Notes: generated by a model from the letters alone, not told the origin. A stretch of DNA of 42,108 nt from an uncultured Verrucomicrobiota bacterium (GCA_903847485.1 CAINDV010001020.1:1-42108); one strand, 5' to 3'; counted from the stretch's first letter, positions 9,901 to 19,454 are shown. Program-made: numbers and translations.

Positions 9901-10201
9901 GGGGACTTGGCATCCGGCCGGTCAGGTCGGCATACAATTGCCAGCCGGCGTCGAGGCGGGAAACCCAGATCCCCATCAAGCTCGGATCTAGAGTGTCGTC
10001 CGTGGTCAGGAAAATAACATTCGCGCCCGTCCAAGGCGTCAGTTGCAGGCTCAGGCCTCGTTCTTCCCAGGACTTAGGCTGAAAGGCGTATTGGGAGTAG
10101 TCGAACCGTCCGCCAGGTTTCAAGGGGGTAACATCTGCGGCCCCCAGATGAGATACGACCAAGGTTAGTAAGAGCAGCAGGATGCGGCGGAATATCGCCA
10201 T
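6998..10201 (-). CDS. GH20 beta-N-acetylhexosaminidase with N-terminal peptidase-like region and C-terminal F5/8-type carbohydrate-binding region
   Basis: RYLHLHLTDDQLFMFPS, VPEIDLPGHSGRL, YIHLGADEVGLGG (GH20 catalytic D-E). ORF open to 10282; start MAIFRRILLLLLTLVVSHLGA (signal peptide) at 10201 preferred. Confidence 0.85.
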   Translation of the reverse strand: MAIFRRILLLLLTLVVSHLGAADVTPLKPGGRFDYSQYAFQPKSWEERGLSLQLTPWTGANVIFLTTDDTLDPSLMGIWVSRLDAGWQLYADLTGRMPSPLRQFEGKVTIAAVPRYELTCGAGCGYVGATGIELAMFYDHNYPELKTHPQAMPHYVFYEMGRNFYTFGDRHSCYITGVAVFMRYVCMDTLKYEDTDAQTRKVIEGVEPLFSTSGLTFLDLFTMSTGVGEKVSRIKDRSGQVIEPSDQPVRYASAMLRLRRENGGDAWVKRFFHELAACPTSNPGTKEGALHQCWYWLLCASVAAQKDLSQVFAGEWKLPIAKETRAALGRIDWNKRELTVKEVADTVTLVWQALDTAPETTLTEGSPQLVPWPRRLTLGQGSLTLTKGSRILATSTELAPLAKVLADDIFLTTGVRLATGSGKGEPGDLVLQLDPDVKGEAYTLEVKDLATVKGGSYQSVASGTVTLLQALRVANDILTVPLVNIADEPAYPFRGALIDLARKYHSPGGIKQVIELCRLYKIRYLHLHLTDDQLFMFPSTKFPHLGKSNQEFARFEPASKSHITPYTLGEMKALERFAQERGVYLVPEIDLPGHSGRLIADAQDIFGLPGNGSTVNIASPKTLAALTVLMNEVMDVFQSTPYIHLGADEVGLGGLDQTAEYKEAQAKFGIKSVHDLYCKFIVDLHAVVAKRGKKTIVWEEAWNTGGAYPLPKDALVMVWSQGRNPNDIVKSGYAVANATWTPLYIVRDNKKSLEFLFDWALPKFGREGATDYTTLTDSAKLMGTQLCSWENPENIEIQSLRDRLALVAERAWNPQAGGTLAEFKARLAHTDALLEKLVHTVTIQAQSKFVGDENTFTEPLTLTLRPNRPGLTLKYTLDNSLPNEHWQTYVGAITVDKTVYLRAGLFDSQGGQQGYLVGSWFRSKIPSRPNLATGKPVTVGPSPDPTNGQAPKVAVDGQADNAESYWDGGPAPQWLQVDLEKVQPINFINVITYWDGGRYYQWNAEVSVDGQHWNKVLDFSENQIRATANGYSGKFPKTDARYVRINLLKNSANPSVHIVELIVDETK

Positions 10202-10362
10202 GATGGATCCATTCAAGACGGCGCGGGCCGGTCCCGCTGCCGCACGCATTCCGATTGTCGTTATCATTACAGTTCTGTTCATTATATTTCCGTTGGTTAT
10301 TGTTACCTGTCTTGACTCATTGAATCACATCCTGCACGCGATTGAATTCTTGGCGAGTTGTC

Positions 10363-13300
10363 TCACGGCGCGACGACGACCTTGCCCTTCCCATTAATCC
10401 ACTTTTCCGCAGCGGCGGTGTAGGTACCGGCGGGTTTCTTGACGTTGTTCACGCTGAGGGCCTTGACGGTCAACACACCGCTGTGGCCCTCGGCGCTATC
10501 GGTCTTGATAGTGGTGTTGCCTGCCATCACCAGCGCGGCCACGGTCTCGCTGCAGCCGTTGAGACTTAGGTAGGCCGCGCCGTTGTTTCCAGCGTTGATC
10601 AGCGTGATGGTGGCGGTGTCCTTGATCTGGTTGCTGTGAATCCAATGCAGGCAGTCGTTGAAACCTTGGCCGCCCACAACCACATCGCCGCTGATGGCAT
10701 CCACGCCGTCGGGCTTCTCCAACTGCACGCGCCCCTTGCGGGCGAGGAACTTGCCAGTGGTCGTGTTGGGATTGTCGCCGGCCAATCGTAACGGGGCGTC
10801 CTTGTAGCCGGTGTACGACGGGCCCATCAGCAGCACCACATCGCCCGTGCCAGAAATCGTTCCCAAGTAGCACAGCGGGTTGCCGTCGCCGCTGTCGAAG
10901 GTGATGGTGTGGCCGTTGCTAACCAGGTCAATGTCGCAGGTTCCCACACCGACCCAGAATTCGGTGTCGCCGGTCATATTGCCAATGTTACCCGAACCGA
11001 TCTGACCAGTGGGGTCACCGTAGCGTCCCTTGACGTTCACGCGCGGATCAATGGTCACGCTGCCGCTGCCCTCCAACCAAGGCTGCGGGGCCTTGTGGCT
11101 GCCGGTGGCGATCTTCTTGCCATAGACGATGAGTTGCTTTACGGCTAGGTGTCCGCCGCTGCCGGTGCGGATTTTGGCCTGGCCGTCAACCATTACCTTG
11201 GCCAGTGCGGCCTTGTGCCCCGCGAGGTCCAGAAAGCACGGCTGGGCCTTGCCATCCAGCGTGACAGTGGCGAAGGGCGCGATTTGTCCGTCGCCAGCCA
11301 ATATGACGGCATCGCCGGCGTTGGCGATGTCGCTGCCGCCCACAAATAAGTTGCCGGGGATGGCAATGACGCCCGCAGGCTTGTTGAGTTTCAGCACGCC
11401 GCGGGATAGAACGGTGTGGCCTTTGTAGGAACTGGTCGAGGGGCCAGTGATCTCCAGGGGCTGCCTAGAGGGGGCCTGTCCGCCCGCGGCAGCATCGAAT
11501 GTCACGGCACCGTTGCCCGTGATGAAGCCGCTGTACGAGGTGGGTTTGTCGCCTGGCGCACAGAAAGTCAGGCCAAACTCGCCCGTCATTACCGGGATGG
11601 CGCAGTCGCCGGTGGCCGGGCCGAAGGTCGTCGCCGCAGTCAGTACTGCGATGTTGTTTTCGCCGATAACCGTATTGGCATTGGTGATCACTCCGGCGGC
11701 GTTGACATACTTCACATTGCCCACCACTACGAAACCGCTGCCTACAATCCAGGTGTTAGCCGAGGTGTACACGCCCTTGGGCAAGCTCTTGCCGTCGATC
11801 GCCAGGGTGCCGACGGTCAGGATACCGCCAGCCTTCTGATCGTCGGTCACAATCTTGGTGTGCGGAGCCATCTTGAGGCTGGCGAAATTATCATTGCAGC
11901 CATTGAGGTTGAGGGTCGCTCCGCCCTTGGGCGAGTCGAGCAGTTCCACAACGGCCGCGTTGTTGAGCTGGTCACTGTTGGCCCAATAAAGGCAGTCGTT
12001 GTCGCCCTGGCCCCCAACGATGACTGTGCCGCCTACGGCGTCCACCCCCGCGTCCTTGGCGAGAGTCAACCGGCCGGACTTGACCAACCAGGTGCCCTGC
12101 ATCGTGTTAGGCTCCTTGCCGCCGAGAATCATCGGAGAGTTACGGAAGTTGCCGTCGGCCCCGCCCATGAAGACCTGCACCTTGCCGGTGCCAGAGATGG
12201 GACCGTTATAGCCCATCGCATTGCCGCCGCCGCTGTCGAAAGTGAGCGTAAATCCCTTGTTAATCACGGCATTCGGCCCGGCCGGGGGCGCCCACTGAAA
12301 GGCCGTATCACCTTTGAGCACCCCAATGTTGTCTTCGCCCAGAGTCTTGGCCGGTTCGGCAACAACGCCGGCAAGCTCGACCATCAGCCGGAGCTTGATT
12401 TCGCGGACAACCATCGGCTCGGCCTGTGGCAAACCGCACCACAGGCGCACGGCCTTGACATTGTTATCGCTTAGAACGGCCTGGGCGGTACCCTTGGCCA
12501 GCTTGGCAACGGCGACATACTTGGCTCCGTCAGCCGAGACCTGCAGTTCCGCGCCCTCCAGCAAGCCCTTGCCGTTGATGCCGGTTAGGACTTCGATGGC
12601 GTACACGAGCGCAGGCTTGGCGAGTTGGATGGTAAGATGATCGCCGGCCTGGGGGGCCGCGGCGGACTTGTAGAAAGTGGCGTCATTCCCGTCTAAGGCG
12701 AACACGGGCTGAAGCATGTCGCGTGTGCCGGCGGAGGCGGTGAAAGCGGCGTCCAGCCGGGCTTTGGGAGGCAGACCGATGAGCTTGCCAACGGCCGCGT
12801 CCTGTGCCTGGAAGCGCGCGGCGAAACCCTGTTCGGTCACGGTATTGTCGGGGCCCCAGGTGCGTTCCTGGCGGGCGGCGACGTTGCGGACCATGCCAGC
12901 TAACACTTCGACCGATTGCTCCCAAGCCACTAACGTGGCACCAATAACCGCGTCGCCCTTCCTAAGCGTGCTGCCGTTGCAGACATACATGCTCCACTGT
13001 TCCCAAGGAACGCCCAAGTTCCACGGACAGGTAATGGTGGCATAGCCCAGGGGAATGAGTTGGCTGGCTGTGTTATTGTTTCCGACCCACGTCATGACGA
13101 TGATGTCTTTGGCCGCCGTGTCGGCCAGGCCTTCCCACTTAATGGCCTTCTTGCCGCGCTTCTTGACCATCTCGTTGACGCGGGCGATGAAGTAGTTGGC
13201 CAGTTCGCCATCGTTCTTGAGGCCATGTTTATCCATGAAGGCCTGGTATCCGCTGTGAAGCGAGACCCGGCCCATAGACACTTCGTCGCTGCCAATGTGG

Positions 13301-14370
13301 AAGTAGGGGGACGATTTGAACACATCGCATATTTCACCGATGATCGCGTCCAAGCCAGGGTAGATTTCCTCGCTGGCCATGTTCATACAGCCCATGCCGA
13401 CAGGCTGTTTGGTTTCGGGATTGAGGGCATCAAAAATCTCGGGCAGCGAGCGCAGGGCGGCCCCGCTGTGGCCGGGCACTTCCAGCTCCGGCACGATCGC
13501 AATGCCGCGCGCGTCGGCATAGGCGACGAGGCTCTTAAGTTCCTCCATCGTGTACACCTTCGGAGCCAAGCCGCCATGGGTGCCATGGTTCTTGGATCCC
13601 AGTTGCGGATACTGGGTGGACGGGAAGCACCATCCCTGGTCGTCGGTCAGGTGCAGGTGCAGATAGCGCACTTTATACACGCGGCAGGTCTCGACCATCT
13701 TCTTGAGCCACTCCGTGGGCTGATACTGTCGGCCACAGTCAACCATCATCGCGCAGTAATCCGCGTGGGGCCAATCCTTGATGGCGAGCTTGGGCAACGC
13801 CACCTGGCCGCCCGACTGACTGATCGCCTGCAGCAGGGTCGTGCTCCCCTCGGCCACCGCGCGGTAGTCGAAGCCTTCCACCACGGCCTGATCACCGATG
13901 GTGACAGTGTGCGCGCCGTCGGTAGTGCGAACCAGTACCGGCGGGCGTGCCACCAGGATTTGCTCGTCGGCCTTGATGGCCTGGTTTATCTTGAGGACGA
14001 TGTCGCTGGCGCGGGGCGGGTCGGCGGCAACGGTGAGATTCAGTCCCGTCAGCAAGTTGATCTCATCAGAGAGGATGTCGGCGATCACCCTAAGTTTGTC
14101 GTCGCCGACGACAATGCGGCTGGCGGTGGTGAGTTTCATCTGTCCTTGTTTCACCTCAATCGCCTTGGGCCAGGGAATGAGGTTGAGGCCGGGATGGGTA
14201 TCTGCCGGGTCACCGCCGGCTGCGGCCCAAGAGGCCAGACTCGTTAGCAACGCGTACGGCAGTAACCAGCGCAAACCTCCTTGCCTATTACTGCCACAAA
14301 TTTGCCGTTGGGACCGCAACTGCGGAACTGACCGGTTGGCCGGGGCGAGAGGAAGCCTGGTCATGTTCAT
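10363..14370 (-). CDS. GH20 beta-N-acetylhexosaminidase with C-terminal autotransporter-associated beta-strand repeats
   Basis: YLHLHLTDDQGWCFPS, VPELEVPGHSGAAL, YFHIGSDEVSMGRV; repeated GENNIGVL...GxxGPISGTGKVQVF...KSGRLTLAKDAGVDAVGGTVIVGGQG modules. Confidence 0.85.
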   Translation of the reverse strand: MNMTRLPLAPANRSVPQLRSQRQICGSNRQGGLRWLLPYALLTSLASWAAAGGDPADTHPGLNLIPWPKAIEVKQGQMKLTTASRIVVGDDKLRVIADILSDEINLLTGLNLTVAADPPRASDIVLKINQAIKADEQILVARPPVLVRTTDGAHTVTIGDQAVVEGFDYRAVAEGSTTLLQAISQSGGQVALPKLAIKDWPHADYCAMMVDCGRQYQPTEWLKKMVETCRVYKVRYLHLHLTDDQGWCFPSTQYPQLGSKNHGTHGGLAPKVYTMEELKSLVAYADARGIAIVPELEVPGHSGAALRSLPEIFDALNPETKQPVGMGCMNMASEEIYPGLDAIIGEICDVFKSSPYFHIGSDEVSMGRVSLHSGYQAFMDKHGLKNDGELANYFIARVNEMVKKRGKKAIKWEGLADTAAKDIIVMTWVGNNNTASQLIPLGYATITCPWNLGVPWEQWSMYVCNGSTLRKGDAVIGATLVAWEQSVEVLAGMVRNVAARQERTWGPDNTVTEQGFAARFQAQDAAVGKLIGLPPKARLDAAFTASAGTRDMLQPVFALDGNDATFYKSAAAPQAGDHLTIQLAKPALVYAIEVLTGINGKGLLEGAELQVSADGAKYVAVAKLAKGTAQAVLSDNNVKAVRLWCGLPQAEPMVVREIKLRLMVELAGVVAEPAKTLGEDNIGVLKGDTAFQWAPPAGPNAVINKGFTLTFDSGGGNAMGYNGPISGTGKVQVFMGGADGNFRNSPMILGGKEPNTMQGTWLVKSGRLTLAKDAGVDAVGGTVIVGGQGDNDCLYWANSDQLNNAAVVELLDSPKGGATLNLNGCNDNFASLKMAPHTKIVTDDQKAGGILTVGTLAIDGKSLPKGVYTSANTWIVGSGFVVVGNVKYVNAAGVITNANTVIGENNIAVLTAATTFGPATGDCAIPVMTGEFGLTFCAPGDKPTSYSGFITGNGAVTFDAAAGGQAPSRQPLEITGPSTSSYKGHTVLSRGVLKLNKPAGVIAIPGNLFVGGSDIANAGDAVILAGDGQIAPFATVTLDGKAQPCFLDLAGHKAALAKVMVDGQAKIRTGSGGHLAVKQLIVYGKKIATGSHKAPQPWLEGSGSVTIDPRVNVKGRYGDPTGQIGSGNIGNMTGDTEFWVGVGTCDIDLVSNGHTITFDSGDGNPLCYLGTISGTGDVVLLMGPSYTGYKDAPLRLAGDNPNTTTGKFLARKGRVQLEKPDGVDAISGDVVVGGQGFNDCLHWIHSNQIKDTATITLINAGNNGAAYLSLNGCSETVAALVMAGNTTIKTDSAEGHSGVLTVKALSVNNVKKPAGTYTAAAEKWINGKGKVVVAP

Positions 14371-14446
14371 TCGATCATATTTTCGGTTTAGTTTTCAGTT
14401 CAGGTTTCGGGCGGGACTAAACCCATAAGCGCCTGGGCGGTTGCTA

Positions 14447-16060
14447 TTACTGCTTCCCCAAGGCTCTGAAGATACCATCGCCGATCAGGTTGGCGAGCAA
14501 AATGTTACCTGGGCCGGTAGGGTGAACACCATCATAGGTGAGGAAGCCCGATGTCTTGATGTAGAGCGTCCCGTCCACGCGGAGTTGGGCATTGTGATTC
14601 TGGAGGTAAGCGACATAGGCCTTGCGGAGATCTACCAGGGTGGTGCCGGTGGCTTGCGTCACCTTGCGCGTGACTTCGGAATACGCCTCGATCTTGGGAT
14701 CGTCGCCGTTGTTCCCGTCGGACAACTCGCCATGCACGGTCATTGTGGCCAGCACCGGTACGGTCTTGTTAGCCTTCGCGGATGCGATGAGGTCGCTCAG
14801 GGCTTTCTCGAAGACCTCCGGGGTGGTGTTCCGCCACCAGACGTCGTTGATGCCGATGAACACCACGACCACATCCGCCTTGTCCGCGCTGATCATTTCG
14901 GCGAAAGGCTTCTGGGCACTGTTACCGGGAAAGGCACTGTTGGTTACCCCGTCACGGACCTGTAACACACCGCCGCCATTGATCCCGCGGTTGACCAGTT
15001 TGACACTCCTGCTCTGGGTGCCTTCGCCCGTCTTGATCGCCTGATTGATCACTCCAATGAAGCCGTCCTGCCAGGTAATGGAGTCCCCGAAGAAGTCGAT
15101 CGTCAGACCGTCCTTAAGGGGGCTTCCTTTGCCCGTGAGGCTGGCCAGACCTGGCACCTTGTAGAGTTTGGCGCGTGTAACCTCGGCCTTGGGCGAGACG
15201 TCGAACGGCGGGTTGATGGCCCTGACCAGCACGTCCGGGACCAACTGTCCGTCGCGCGTCATCTGGGCGGCATACAGACCCGCGGGCAGGCCCGCAGGCT
15301 TGTCGAACCCGATGCGGGCAATCTGTTCCTTGCTGAGACCTTTGCCGTCCTTGCCAAAGGTCAGTTTGTCCTTGCCAGGTTTGTAGCTGAGAATCGTCAT
15401 GGTCTTGGTGAGCTCCCACGGACAGGCGCTGCAATCGCCTATGGTTAGCATCGCGGGTTTGTCACCCATGTCTATCACAGAGTGAGAGCCTATCGTCAGT
15501 GAAGCGAATTTCTCGTCGTGGCCGCGGAGTTCCAGCCCACTTACGCCAGTGCCGCTCAACGTGACGCTCGCGGCGTCATTGATCTGGTGAGACTTGTTGA
15601 GTTGAACCATCGCGCTTTCCTTGGTGCCGATGATCAGGTCGCCGGGGATGGCGTCCAAGCCGGCGGGCTTATCCAAGTCGAGCACGCCTCGGGTCAGCGT
15701 GAAGGTGCCTCGGAAGGTGTTGGGCTTGTCTCCACTCAGGACCGAGGGTGCCACCTGGGGCACGCCGCCACCGCGCCACTCGAACGAACCTTGACCTGTG
15801 ATTGCGCCACTGAAGACTGTGTGGTTGCCCCCGCCGGTTTCCATCACGAACGCATGGCCGTTGAGGTCGATGTCGCCGGGCACCATGCCGGTCCGCCATC
15901 CGAACGTCGCGTCGCCGACCAGATTGTAACTGGCATCTTTGCCAAATTCTTCGTTGGGATTCTCGTGGTTCCCGGTGATGTCGGTGGCACGGGCCAGACC
16001 CGCCGCTGACGCTACGCACGCCGCCGCCAGAACGATAACTCGCTTCATAAGTGCTCTCAT
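14447..16060 (-). CDS. SGNH/GDSL hydrolase with N-terminal autotransporter-associated beta-strand module
   Basis: IDFFGDSITWQDG, VVFIGINDVWW, YDGVHPTGPGN (SGNH blocks); N-terminal solenoid resembles the 10363..14370 protein. Confidence 0.8.
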   Translation of the reverse strand: MRALMKRVIVLAAACVASAAGLARATDITGNHENPNEEFGKDASYNLVGDATFGWRTGMVPGDIDLNGHAFVMETGGGNHTVFSGAITGQGSFEWRGGGVPQVAPSVLSGDKPNTFRGTFTLTRGVLDLDKPAGLDAIPGDLIIGTKESAMVQLNKSHQINDAASVTLSGTGVSGLELRGHDEKFASLTIGSHSVIDMGDKPAMLTIGDCSACPWELTKTMTILSYKPGKDKLTFGKDGKGLSKEQIARIGFDKPAGLPAGLYAAQMTRDGQLVPDVLVRAINPPFDVSPKAEVTRAKLYKVPGLASLTGKGSPLKDGLTIDFFGDSITWQDGFIGVINQAIKTGEGTQSRSVKLVNRGINGGGVLQVRDGVTNSAFPGNSAQKPFAEMISADKADVVVVFIGINDVWWRNTTPEVFEKALSDLIASAKANKTVPVLATMTVHGELSDGNNGDDPKIEAYSEVTRKVTQATGTTLVDLRKAYVAYLQNHNAQLRVDGTLYIKTSGFLTYDGVHPTGPGNILLANLIGDGIFRALGKQ

Positions 16061-16107
16061 GTTTCTTTCAAATAATCATTTCTATGTTCAGCCTGGCTCC
16101 GCGAGCT

Positions 16108-18666
16108 TCACGGCTGCACCGGAACCACGCCGGCATAGTCCCTGCCAATACGGATTTCGTCAATGACATAGCTCCCGCAGCCGTACGGTTGCATCCCGAT
16201 CGAGAGCGTGTCGGACTCGGGGTTGTCGAAGCTGCGTGTGATGACGTTGGCGTCCGTGTCACCAGGCTGTTTGCCGGGCGTAGGGTTGACCCACATGTGA
16301 ATCAGGTCGTTGCCTCTGTGGAAGGTGTAGCGCACGACAATGAGATAGGTTTGGTCGGCCAGCATTTTGCCGCCGCCGGAGGCGGTGTAGACCGAGAGCC
16401 CGTCACCCCAACCCTTGCCGACATTGGCATGCCCGATGTTCACCGCGATCTCGCCGATTTCGGGCTTTTGAGCGCGAATGAGATAACTCGTCCAGATTTG
16501 CGTGCCGTCTTGTCCATACGGGCTGGCCAGGTTGCGCTGGACTTTGACATGCGGTGGCCGCCGGCGATTAGTTTCGTCCGCGTCGGTGGACTCCACCTGC
16601 AGCGCGCGCCCGCTGGTCTTCAGGCCAGGGTAAGTTAGACCGGTGGTCGTGATGAGCAGCGGGGCATTGAATTCTTCAACCTTCCAAGCCGTTTTGAAAC
16701 CGGTGCCACCGTGGAGTGTGTCAAGCGCGGTCCCGGCGGGATAGTCGAAAGACTCGTATGCGATGGGAATCGTCACGCCTGCACCTGTCGAGCCTTTGGC
16801 GGGCTGGCCGAATTCCGATGCTCCTATCGGATTGATACTGCGCACCCAGTAGAAGTACGTATGCCCGGCATTGACCTTGTCGTCGCGGAAGGTGTTGAAT
16901 TGCGTTAGGAACGAGGCGGGGATCTTTCCCGAGATCGGCTGAGCTTTGGCTGAATCGGCCGTGTCCGCGCGATAGACCTGGTAGTATTCGGGATAGTTGT
17001 CGCTCTCCGCACACCAAACATCCACGGCGGCAGGCAGGCCGCCCTGGGTGGCAGTCACACACCCAGGCGGGCTGGAAGGACGGCGTTCGCGAATGAGGTG
17101 ATTGACCAGCGGCGAGACCTGCGCAAACGCGGCGGCGGCCTTCTCCCACGCGCCCTTGGGATAGGGCCAGGGCTGCAAATTCCAGATGTGCTCGGCAAAG
17201 AACGCAATACATGGAACAATCATCTCCAGGTGCCCTTCGCTCTGAGAGGGGTCGGCAAAATCCCACGTAGCCAACATGCTGCCGATGATGCCGTTCTGTA
17301 AGTGCGAGCAGTCGCGGGCTTTGATAGGCTCGCCGAAGGTTCCTTCGCCCCCAAAGCGGCTGAGGTGAAACTCGTCAAAGATCCACTTACCCTGATTCTG
17401 GGCCTTGCTACGACTGCCGGACAGCACGTAGAGTGGCGTCCAGGACACATTGCAAAGCTCGTAACCAGCCGCCAGCAATCCCTCCGGCGTTCCGCCCCAA
17501 GTGGCGCTGTAAAAGTCCACAACTATGTTCTTCTGGTGCGGGGTGAGATCGGGGTCCGCATCGCCGGGACCGTTCCAATACATCATCTTGATGTCGGGAT
17601 TCTTTTCCTTCAGGAAGCCCAGCATCCTGACGGCCTCTTGGCTGTTGCACCCGCCCTCTCCATAGACCGGGCCGATGTGGTAGTAAGGCAGTTTGCCGTC
17701 GGGCCAGCTCCTGGCGAACTGATCGTAGGACCGTTGGGTCACTACCTTGACAAAATTCCAGAAGCGCGGATCGTCCGCCAGATCACCCTTGATCTCGTAT
17801 TTGCCTTGGTGGTCAACTTCGTCCACATAGCAGGCAAACGTATCGTTCGTGTTGAAGTCCACAGTTAGCGCGGCCGGCCAAAACGGATCGTTGGGCCTCA
17901 TTTCATTGTGCGGCAGGAGGCCCACGCCTCGCTCTTTTGCATAGGCAATCACGTCCTCCATCTCCTGCTTGCTCCAGGCCGAATGCTCTTTGAGAAGCTG
18001 GGGATCTGCCCCATTGCTGGAGTCCATGACCGCCCCCACCCATAAGGCCTCCGTAGTGTGTAACTGGAGCACCCGGACCTTGTAGAACCGCATGAGTTCG
18101 ATGACCTTCTTGACCCACTGAGGTGAGTGATAGCCTCCGCGGATGGAGACTTGCAGCGCCCGAAACGCGCGGTCGGCGGCGTCCTCGACCGTCATGTGCG
18201 CGATCTTCAGTCCATCCCCATCCCTTTCGAGCGTCTGTAAGACCGTCATCATCCCGAAGGCGACGGCCTGGTAAGTTCCGCCCTCAATGGCTACCGTCTT
18301 GCCCACGGAGATGCGGTAGGCGTCGGGTCCCTTGAGTTTGGGGTTGTCCGCCACCAACCTCAATGCAATGTCTCCGGCCGCCGCTGGTGCCGACCCGGTG
18401 GGCAAGGTCACCCGATGCACCCGTTCAATGTCCGACGCAAACACCTTGGCCAAGGGCTCTAGGTCGGCCCCTTGGGCAACGATGCGGCTCCCCGCCCGGA
18501 GGGAAAGGCTGCCGTTTCCGAGGGTGATCACCTTCGGCTGAGGCAGGATGGCGGGGGCCGCGTTCAAAGGTTGGCGAGAGATCCCCAGGCAGAGAGTAAG
18601 CAGGGAGACAAAGACTAGCGCGATGACCGGCCACTTGTGGAAGAAAAGGGCAGGTTTGGCGCTCAT
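16108..18666 (-). CDS. GH20-like secreted protein (possibly catalytically divergent) with FN3-like and LamG-like C-terminal regions
   Basis: GH20-like N-domain PQPKVITLGNGSLSLRAGSRIVAQGADLEPLAKVFASDI; SPQWVKKVIELMRFYKVRVLQLHTTEALW; YYHIGPVYGEGG at the usual HxGxDE position. ORF open to 18975; start MSAKPALFFHKWPVIALVF at 18666 preferred. Confidence 0.7.
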   Translation of the reverse strand: MSAKPALFFHKWPVIALVFVSLLTLCLGISRQPLNAAPAILPQPKVITLGNGSLSLRAGSRIVAQGADLEPLAKVFASDIERVHRVTLPTGSAPAAAGDIALRLVADNPKLKGPDAYRISVGKTVAIEGGTYQAVAFGMMTVLQTLERDGDGLKIAHMTVEDAADRAFRALQVSIRGGYHSPQWVKKVIELMRFYKVRVLQLHTTEALWVGAVMDSSNGADPQLLKEHSAWSKQEMEDVIAYAKERGVGLLPHNEMRPNDPFWPAALTVDFNTNDTFACYVDEVDHQGKYEIKGDLADDPRFWNFVKVVTQRSYDQFARSWPDGKLPYYHIGPVYGEGGCNSQEAVRMLGFLKEKNPDIKMMYWNGPGDADPDLTPHQKNIVVDFYSATWGGTPEGLLAAGYELCNVSWTPLYVLSGSRSKAQNQGKWIFDEFHLSRFGGEGTFGEPIKARDCSHLQNGIIGSMLATWDFADPSQSEGHLEMIVPCIAFFAEHIWNLQPWPYPKGAWEKAAAAFAQVSPLVNHLIRERRPSSPPGCVTATQGGLPAAVDVWCAESDNYPEYYQVYRADTADSAKAQPISGKIPASFLTQFNTFRDDKVNAGHTYFYWVRSINPIGASEFGQPAKGSTGAGVTIPIAYESFDYPAGTALDTLHGGTGFKTAWKVEEFNAPLLITTTGLTYPGLKTSGRALQVESTDADETNRRRPPHVKVQRNLASPYGQDGTQIWTSYLIRAQKPEIGEIAVNIGHANVGKGWGDGLSVYTASGGGKMLADQTYLIVVRYTFHRGNDLIHMWVNPTPGKQPGDTDANVITRSFDNPESDTLSIGMQPYGCGSYVIDEIRIGRDYAGVVPVQP

Positions 18667-18919
18667 CTTCGGGTTGTGGCACCAGGCTTTCTGCACAGTA
18701 TGACCGTCTTCAACAGTTCGCCCGTTCTGTCGCATACTAATCTTTGTGGAAACATTTACCAGCGCAGCGTGCAAAATATCGGGTGTAACGTCAAGAAACC
18801 AAACTGTTATCAGCTCCACTCCCAGCGGGTCAAACTCGATTCCCACGCCCGAAGATGGACGGCCGTAGGCCCCGATGTTGGCTTGGCTTCTGATCGGAGC
18901 AGACACAGAGAAGAGTCTC

Positions 18920-19056
18920 AGAGCATGTTTGAAAAGTCCCCCCAGTGGTAGGGCGAGGCTTCTGCCGAGCCTCAACGACAGCGGCAGTGCGACGTTACCG
19001 AACGGCTCGGCAGGAGCCTCGCCCTACACCGCTGGGCGACTTTTCAAACACACTCT
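18920..19056. mobile_element. MITE-like palindromic element, copy 1
   Basis: AGAGCATGTTTGAAAAGTC ... GACTTTTCAAACACACTCT terminal inverted repeats, internal GGCGAGGCTTCTGCCGAGCC / GGCTCGGCAGGAGCCTCGCC. Confidence 0.85.
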
Positions 19057-19148
19057 CAGAACTCCTGCCCCGTGGCCTTGGTGGGAAGAGGCACGTGGAA
19101 TGGGCGTGCCCCCCCCCCACCCCTTCCCTCCACTGCCGTTGACTTGAA

Positions 19149-19315
19149 GAATGACCGGATGCGCGCCGTTTAGTGCCAGCTCCGTAGGAGCGCCATGTTG
19201 ATAGCCACGTCCAGCCCAGAAATCTCCCCAGCCCCGGAGGGGCGAAATGTCTTGGCGGGGTACATGCATTCCGCCCCTCCGGGGCTGGCACTGAACGGCG
19301 CGCATCCGGTCATTC
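19149..19315. repeat. Long palindromic element between the two MITE-like copies
   Basis: GAATGACCGGATGCGCGCCGTTTAGTGCCAG ... CTGGCACTGAACGGCGCGCATCCGGTCATTC with inner CAGCCCCGGAGGGGCG / CGCCCCTCCGGGGCTG. Confidence 0.85.
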
Positions 19316-19454
19316 CTTAGAGCCTGTTTGAAAAGTCGTCAGCGGTAGGGGAGGCTCCTGCCGAGCCTCTACGGCAGCCGCCGCGCGCTGGTTCCAAAAG
19401 GCTCGGCAAGAGCCTTGCCCTACCGCAGCAGGCATTCTCAAACAGGCTCTAAGG
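19315..19454. mobile_element. MITE-like palindromic element, copy 2
   Basis: CCTTAGAGCCTGTTTGA ... TCAAACAGGCTCTAAGG 17-bp perfect ends; same family as copy 1. Confidence 0.85.

Noticed and set aside
11416-12474. 352-aa plus-strand ORF antisense to the second GH20 gene
   Set aside because: Shadow of a well-supported long CDS; composition typical of antisense translation.
13060-14247. 395-aa plus-strand ORF antisense to the second GH20 gene
   Set aside because: Fully overlaps the GH20 catalytic region; no independent motif support.
19105-19125. Poly-C tract as a phase-variable promoter or switch
   Set aside because: Lies between repeat elements with no coding frame or promoter clearly attached; more likely repeat debris.
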